DNA from: Acanthopleura granulata
Lineage: Eukaryota; Mollusca; Polyplacophora; Chitonida; Chitonidae
NCBI GenBank assembly: GCA_016165875.1
Contig: JABBOT010000007.1
Span: forward strand, 21,225,703 to 21,289,702
Direction: 5' to 3'
DNA: 64,000 nucleotides
Positions 58,434 through 64,000 of the stretch are shown piece by piece; positions within the stretch are counted from its first letter, which is position 1, and each line of letters opens with the position of its first letter. Below the pieces are notes generated by a model that was given only the letters and a program-made list of their open reading frames with translations, was not told where the DNA came from and did not search any database. A program made the translations under genes and the position numbers.

Positions 58434-61400
58434 CTGCTAGAGGCAAAAAATTAAGAAAAAACACACACAAATATTGACAAATTACAGTGAAATGAGCATC
58501 CATAAGAAATAAACAATGCAGGATAACTAAGTTAGTAAGTGTGTCCTCTCTTAAAAACACCTTGGATGATAAAAATCTCTGTTCCATACATATCCATGTA
58601 CATGCTAGGAAACAAAGGAAGAGAAAAGTTGAAATGCAAGCCTGCACTTTATAACACAGTGACTGATCTAGTGCAAAGTACTGTGACTTAAGTGCGACAG
58701 GTAAAAGAACTAAAGGAAAAATAAAGGCTGTTAAGAACAGTGTAAAAATTAAAGAAAGACAGACATGGGACAGACTGTTGACTGCACGATGAGGTAGGGC
58801 TTGTTTTACCCATGCAACCTGCACAAGCCACTGTTATGGCTGTGGCATAAAGTCTGCATTCTACAATTTTTTTATACAAGCATAACAAGTCATATGAAAG
58901 ACAAAAAGGACTTTGACCATAAAAGCCTGACTGCATTTGTTGAATGTCTGGAACTGAGGAGGTACAGATACATCAAAAATTACAAATTTTGGCAGGCAGA
59001 GTATGCACTTGCTTTTACCTAAACAAAACATTACTAATTACACTTTAAACTCAGACCTTAAGAGCACAACAGCCTGGTATAACAAATTTACATGTAGTAA
59101 AAGACACACTAGCAAACATACACATGTATATGTGTAGTCAATTCCATTGATTTTCAAGGCATTTAAGAACAATGTAAGCATTATTTTTTGTCCTTAAATC
59201 TGAAAACTTGAAATGCCAACCGTCACACAATACACTTGGATCTCAATGTGGCAAGAGGTGTGGCAGGAAACTCAGAGAGTATACCTGTAAGCTTAGTACG
59301 TTGCACCCTTCCCTTGTGTACAAGTGAATGTAAGGTAAATAAATGTATTAATTTTCTACATGCTATATCAGGTACATGTATTTAAAAGTTGTCTGAAGAT
59401 TTTCATTTCCATACAAATTAGTAGATGTAAAGTTTAGCAGCAAACACAAAGGCAGCATGCAGTAAGGGTCATCCAGACTAGCAGTAACACCTTCTCGGGT
59501 TGCTGTTCCAGGGCGTACATATGCCAGGTGTCCCAGATGATTATACCAGTGATATATACATGTACTTGTGTAGCACAGCATAAGTAAATTATCATGCCAA
59601 ATCAGCCAAGGAAACTTGGGGAGGTAAGGCTACATCAGCAGAATAAAGCAGTAACTTAAATTTAAAGAAAAAACAAAAATAGAAGAAAAAAACAAAAGAA
59701 ACAAAATCAAAAAGGAATGTGTTGATTTTTAGCCACGACAGCAGAGTGGTGTCCCAGTGTACCATGATTTTGCCAACTTTCAATATCATCAAAGGCGGTA
59801 GTTGTTCAAAACCTGACATCTATTATCTATCTTTCATATTGATTTCCTTATCAGATATTCATCTTACAAACTTCAGACAAGAATTCTTCCAGATAACATG
59901 TCATGATCAATATGATAACCAATAGGAATGGAACCAACCCTTCCTAATGTTAAGCAGTTGCTGTTCCCAATACCCACTTGTTACTTTATACCAGATCTTA
60001 ACTTCTATTCCTAGCTTGTCCATTGTTCACTCAATACAAAAGTCATGAAAAGGGTTGCTGTTTCAGATCTAGTTACTAAGCGAAAAATCAGTGTATGGTG
60101 CAAACTTTGGGATCAAATCTACACATTTAAATGTACTAAACACATGTACCTGTGGTATGTGTCGAATTATGAAATTTTCTTGGGTGCCCAATTTGTATCT
60201 TAATATAACAGGCAATATCACGCACCCAGGGGACATCAACCAGCTGTCAAAATTATACTAGCATATTTGTATTTTACGATAAAAGGAAATCCTCCAAGGT
60301 GCACTGGTTTATGCATGGTGCTCATTTACTCCAGACCTATGTCATAAAGCTTGCTGCAGGACCAAAAGTGGTTACATGCCAAACAAAAGAGGGTAATTCC
60401 ACAGCACAGTAGTCGAGACAACACAGAGAGCTAAGTAAAGACAGGGTATAATTACATGTCTGTCCTCATGAGTCTCCTAAAGGAGTAGTGGGCTCTGCAA
60501 GACAACATCAGCAATCATGACAATCCTCATGTCACATTACTGCAGCTTTATACAACAAGTCCTGCTTAACCTAACTACATGTAATACATGGAATGTATTA
60601 CATTTTCCAGGCCATGACAATGAAACATTGACCTTATACCTTAAAACATAACTCATGTTATGTGGCAGTCACATGTCCTAGTAACCCATGAATGTAGATG
60701 GAGCCTTAACAATTCTTATCACACAACTCTGTAGGAGCAGCATTAAAGGGAAAAGCCCTGAAAAACAATGAAGTTATAGTGAGTACTAAGACCATTAAAA
60801 ACTGTATATGAAGATACCTTCGCTGACTTTTTTTTTTTTCTTCAGAATTTTTGAACAAAATTATATGCAGTCAAATGCTTAGATTGCATGGTGGGTTTTA
60901 ATGACTATCGCTAAAGTGCTTCAATGGTGAGCTCAAAAAACTTTTTGCAAACCTTTACTGTCAGTTCTGAATAAAGTTCTTGTGAATCGTACTCCTGTAA
61001 TGCGTGCATGTGTACATAAATCTAACTTTACATTAAAGTTCTGCTACAAGGCCACAGGAAAGTCAGTGTGACATCACTGTCAGTACAGGCTATCACTATA
61101 CAACCAAACACGTGACTAGATTTAATTTCGTAGAAAAAAAACATGAAAGATAATCACTGAAGGTATTTTCCAAAACAGTTTTCAATGGTCTTTCTTCTCA
61201 CCATAACTTCAATTTTGTGTGGCCTTTCCTCTAACACTTCCTAACCCATGAGTGTAACCCATGCCACTTCCAATGTACACGTATAAAGAATGTAGGTGTC
61301 TGGGAGACACAGTACTGCACACCCACATTACCACTGCCTACACAATGATATCACATCTGCGCATGACTAGAGAGATTAACAAACCACGAAGCAGTGTTTA

Positions 61401-63379
61401 TGTTACAACAGCAATACCTGTGCATCCACATTTCGTAATCGTCAACAGTCAATATTTAACTCTTCCATCATACTTCTACGAGTGTTTTAAGTCTTTCCCT
61501 CAATTGTTTCTTGTAATTTACAATATGTACAAGTGAACAGTATTAATACACATGGAATACAAAATTACCTGGATACAGTGAATACTATATTCTGTAAATG
61601 ACCCTCACTTTCATCCATGACTACGTTGCACATCTTGCACAATTCTATCCACCTTGGCAAAGTTTATTTGGAAGGCGGGATAATATTTTACTCCAAAACC
61701 GTACGCTACAGCTCAAAAAGTGGCCTTTTATGACATTTATTGGGCTCTAAAAGTTTTACGACATTTACTGTAATTATCCAAATTTATGAGTATTATTGTG
61801 ACATAGAATTCAAATTCATTATTTTACAGTATGTCTGTTTACACATATGTGCTTCTGGCAATGCTCAAAACCATTTCATACCACATCCCCCCAGGTACAA
61901 AAGAAACCTCCTACAAAGCCTGAAAGACGCTTCAGTCAGCAAGGTCCTCTGCCTTAATAACAGGTCACATCTTTCCACCACATTACACTTAACATTTGCT
62001 CTCGATTGGAAGTGCACCAATAACAGGTCATTAATGGTGCCATGCTGTTAGTAAAACAAACACTGAGTAACCTTACAGATAGCTTTCACTACCTTACACT
62101 TGTGCGTGTAGTTACTGATTGGCTATATGAACAAAACTCTTGCCGAGCATATACAAGTTTCATGTTTACTGTCACAGGCGTGTTGTAAATACACATGCTT
62201 GACACCTAAACTAAACATGGCAGTGTTTGTTTTGTAATGACAGTCGACAGCCCTAATTATCCAGCTTAACAAGATAAGAATGCACACACTCAGACCATGC
62301 CTTCAGTTCCTCTACTGTTTCAATGTCCAGATGTTCATGTACAATGTATTGCTCTGCTACACAGCTCAGCTTATATGTACATGCGGTTCCAAATCTGTAT
62401 GACGTTAATTCAACATTGTGTGCGTGCCTGCGTGTGTAGACACAATATATACAGAATTTTAGTGAAGAAAGCAATTATCAAAGCAGAAACATATGTACCT
62501 GTCATTGTGATATACCAAATGGTCTACTGATAACACTGTGACTCACGACTACACAATTTGGCTCAGTTATATAAATGTGTACAGATTACGAGACAGGTGT
62601 CAAAAAGCAGACATGTTATACTGAGTTACTAGTTAGCAGAAAGTCATCATTTCCCTTCCTCTGTATGAAGGGGTAAAGCCAATTAGACAGACATGAAACT
62701 TGCTCAAAGTATTTCACGAATGTACATCAATTGATTCTGGAATTTCATCAGATTTTAGGTTGAAATCAGGCCAGCACGTATGACAATATCCAAAACTCAT
62801 ACCATATGAGTGTGTGAACGTGGCATTCATTATGGTTATGAAAACATGAAGATATTTTAAATTAGCTCCTATCATATCAACAGGTTCAAAGAAATAGTGA
62901 GAGTTGTTCCCCCTTACCCATTCCCACACTGAACATACAGTAAGGCCTTGTGTGCATGTAAGCGTTTTCTGCAAGTTAACCACGTTGGCAGTTAGTGTGG
63001 AATTCTCTCATGAAGCCAGTTAGGTGCATGTGCACCTAGGCATGCTGTTCGAAGCAGGGCCCAGATAAGCAACGCTATCAACAGCCTTGGATTACTGCTT
63101 ATTTAGTCCACAAGAGCATATCCTCAATAGATGGCATTCCAGTCTTTGAAATATCATCATTTTGCTGCATTATTAGAAGTCTGTTTGAGTGGAGACAATA
63201 TGTTGATAATATTGGTGTCAATACTGTTAATGTCTGAAATCTTCTGTGGTGTTCTGAAAATGTCTCTAAAAGAAATTCATATATCGGATTGCCTGCCCTA
63301 ACAAATCAAGGCCTTGAATGACAGTGGGAAGACTTATTCAAACCCATCTCTTTCTTATAAGCCAAGCTGATGAGCTTAC
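58434..63379 (-). other. 4.9-kb intron of unrecognised gene
   Basis: It runs between the donor AAAAG|GTAAGC and the acceptor ctctagcag. It contains a T-run near 60829 and no array, SINE or further exon that I can support. A hydrophobic minus ORF (58423-58824) just upstream of the acceptor comes from the pyrimidine-rich tract. Confidence 0.6.
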
Positions 63380-63568
63380 CTTTTGGCACTAGGGGAGGAG
63401 CTAGATGAGTGGCGTGTCGATCGTTTCGTTGTGGAGTTAGCTTGGTTTTGTGCTGCCAGGGAGAAGATTTTGGAGGACTTGAGGGGCGAGACTGCCTGGG
63501 CACTCTTTGAGCCAGACATCCTCAGCGGCTGGGTGGTGGAGCGTCTGTGGACTTTACCATCCTCAAAA
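63380..63568 (-). CDS. Internal coding exon of unrecognised gene (5' part outside the window)
   Basis: 189 nt ending in a good donor (CCAAAAG|GTAAGC). The preferred acceptor is ttggtggacag|T at 63568; an alternative AG at 63599 would extend the exon upstream in the same frame. It encodes 62 complete codons rich in Ser, Lys, Arg and Gln (RMSGSKSAQAVSPLKSSKIF, then STRHSSSSSPSAK), typical of a basic disordered region with phosphorylation sites, not a folded domain. If its intron were kept, the frame would stop at once (AAAAGG TAA), giving a shorter protein ending SAKR. Phase 2 at the donor fits the next exon exactly. Upstream exons must lie beyond 64000. Confidence 0.75.
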
Positions 63569-64000
63569 CTGTCCACCAACAATACACAATTTGTTGTCCT
63601 TACTCCATGTTAAAATTATTTCAATTTCTAATTTAAACAATTATTCCATTTCACCTATATGTAACATCTGGGGTCTGTTTCACAAAACTTTTGTAGTCAT
63701 CTAAGGTTGATAAGTTGGCTAAGGGTCACTTAGTCGACCACAGTAGGCAGGGTGTGACAAATATTGACTAAGCCATTTCACAAAAGTAAAACTGACTAAT
63801 GCTCAGCTGACTTACCACAGCCCGCTATGTGGTCGCTCTGTATTTATCTCATTGGTTGAAACAATAAGGGTAATTCTTAAATTAGCTTCATAACATAACT
63901 GAACTATATCGCTATGTCTAAATATAAGAAAAAGATGTTAATTTGTTCTTCATTTTCGTTATTGACACAGCTTGTGAACGAGGAGCGATAACTCTCATCA
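63569..64000 (-). other. Upstream intron (partial), possible MITE remnant
   Basis: The phrase tttcacaaaa occurs at about 63678 and 63777, amid blocks such as cttagtcgacca and gactaagcc that partly mirror one another. This could be a decayed short transposon, but no clean inverted termini are visible. Confidence 0.35.

Noticed and set aside
58423..58824. 133-codon hydrophobic ORF resembling a multi-pass membrane protein
   Set aside because: It starts at GTG and lies in the T-rich sequence before the acceptor of exon 58298-58433; hydrophobic codons follow from the pyrimidine tract.
60825..60850. Plus-strand splice acceptor (ttttttttttcttcag)
   Set aside because: No open exon or donor follows on the plus strand, and the surrounding gene is on the minus strand.

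Overview
This is a eukaryotic, intron- and repeat-rich, gene-poor window of about 60% A+T, most probably from a lophotrochozoan and likely a mollusc. The taxon is inferred from the repeats. At least ten copies or fragments of one tRNA-derived SINE family lie on both strands. Their layout (tRNA-like head with A and B boxes, conserved body, tail ending in a short AAT-type repeat) matches SINEs I associate with marine molluscs. Nothing looks bacterial, viral or organellar.

Regions. (1) 1-10.5 kb holds four related copies of a dispersed 0.3-0.9 kb repeat, several SINEs, and a GC-rich island at 4.1-4.35 kb. (2) 10.5-30 kb is non-coding with minisatellites, SINEs, a MITE-like element, a roughly 1 kb tandem duplication at 27.5-29.7 kb, and one possible decayed coding block on the minus strand at 20.3-20.76 kb. 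(3) 30.5-46.7 kb carries the main genes: three apparently intronless genes for small single-pass membrane proteins (30533-30976 minus, 42692-43402 plus, 45844-46728 minus). The three share a short glycosylatable outside part, a similar transmembrane segment and a long polar inside tail. Compared with family sequences I remember, they resemble KCNE (MinK/MiRP) beta subunits of voltage-gated potassium channels, best in the transmembrane and juxtamembrane part. The middle gene has an open +1 frame past its stop. A roughly 1.2 kb inverted-repeat (foldback) element lies between the first and second genes. (4) 47-53.8 kb is non-coding: a minisatellite just upstream of the third KCNE-like gene, a second copy of an LTR-like repeat, and the probable 3' UTR of the right-hand gene. 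(5) 53.8-63.6 kb contains the last three coding exons of an unrecognised minus-strand gene whose 5' part lies beyond the window. Exon phases match exactly (63380-63568, 58298-58433, 53832-53858). The last intron holds a 17-unit, 109-bp satellite array.

The three KCNE-like genes could give a cluster of alternative ancillary subunits for potassium channels, with tails of 80-240 residues for cytoplasmic partners. That role is inferred from family resemblance. The right-hand gene is separate, and I could not assign a function. All exon limits are read by eye from splice consensus and reading frame; no alignment or transcript was available.
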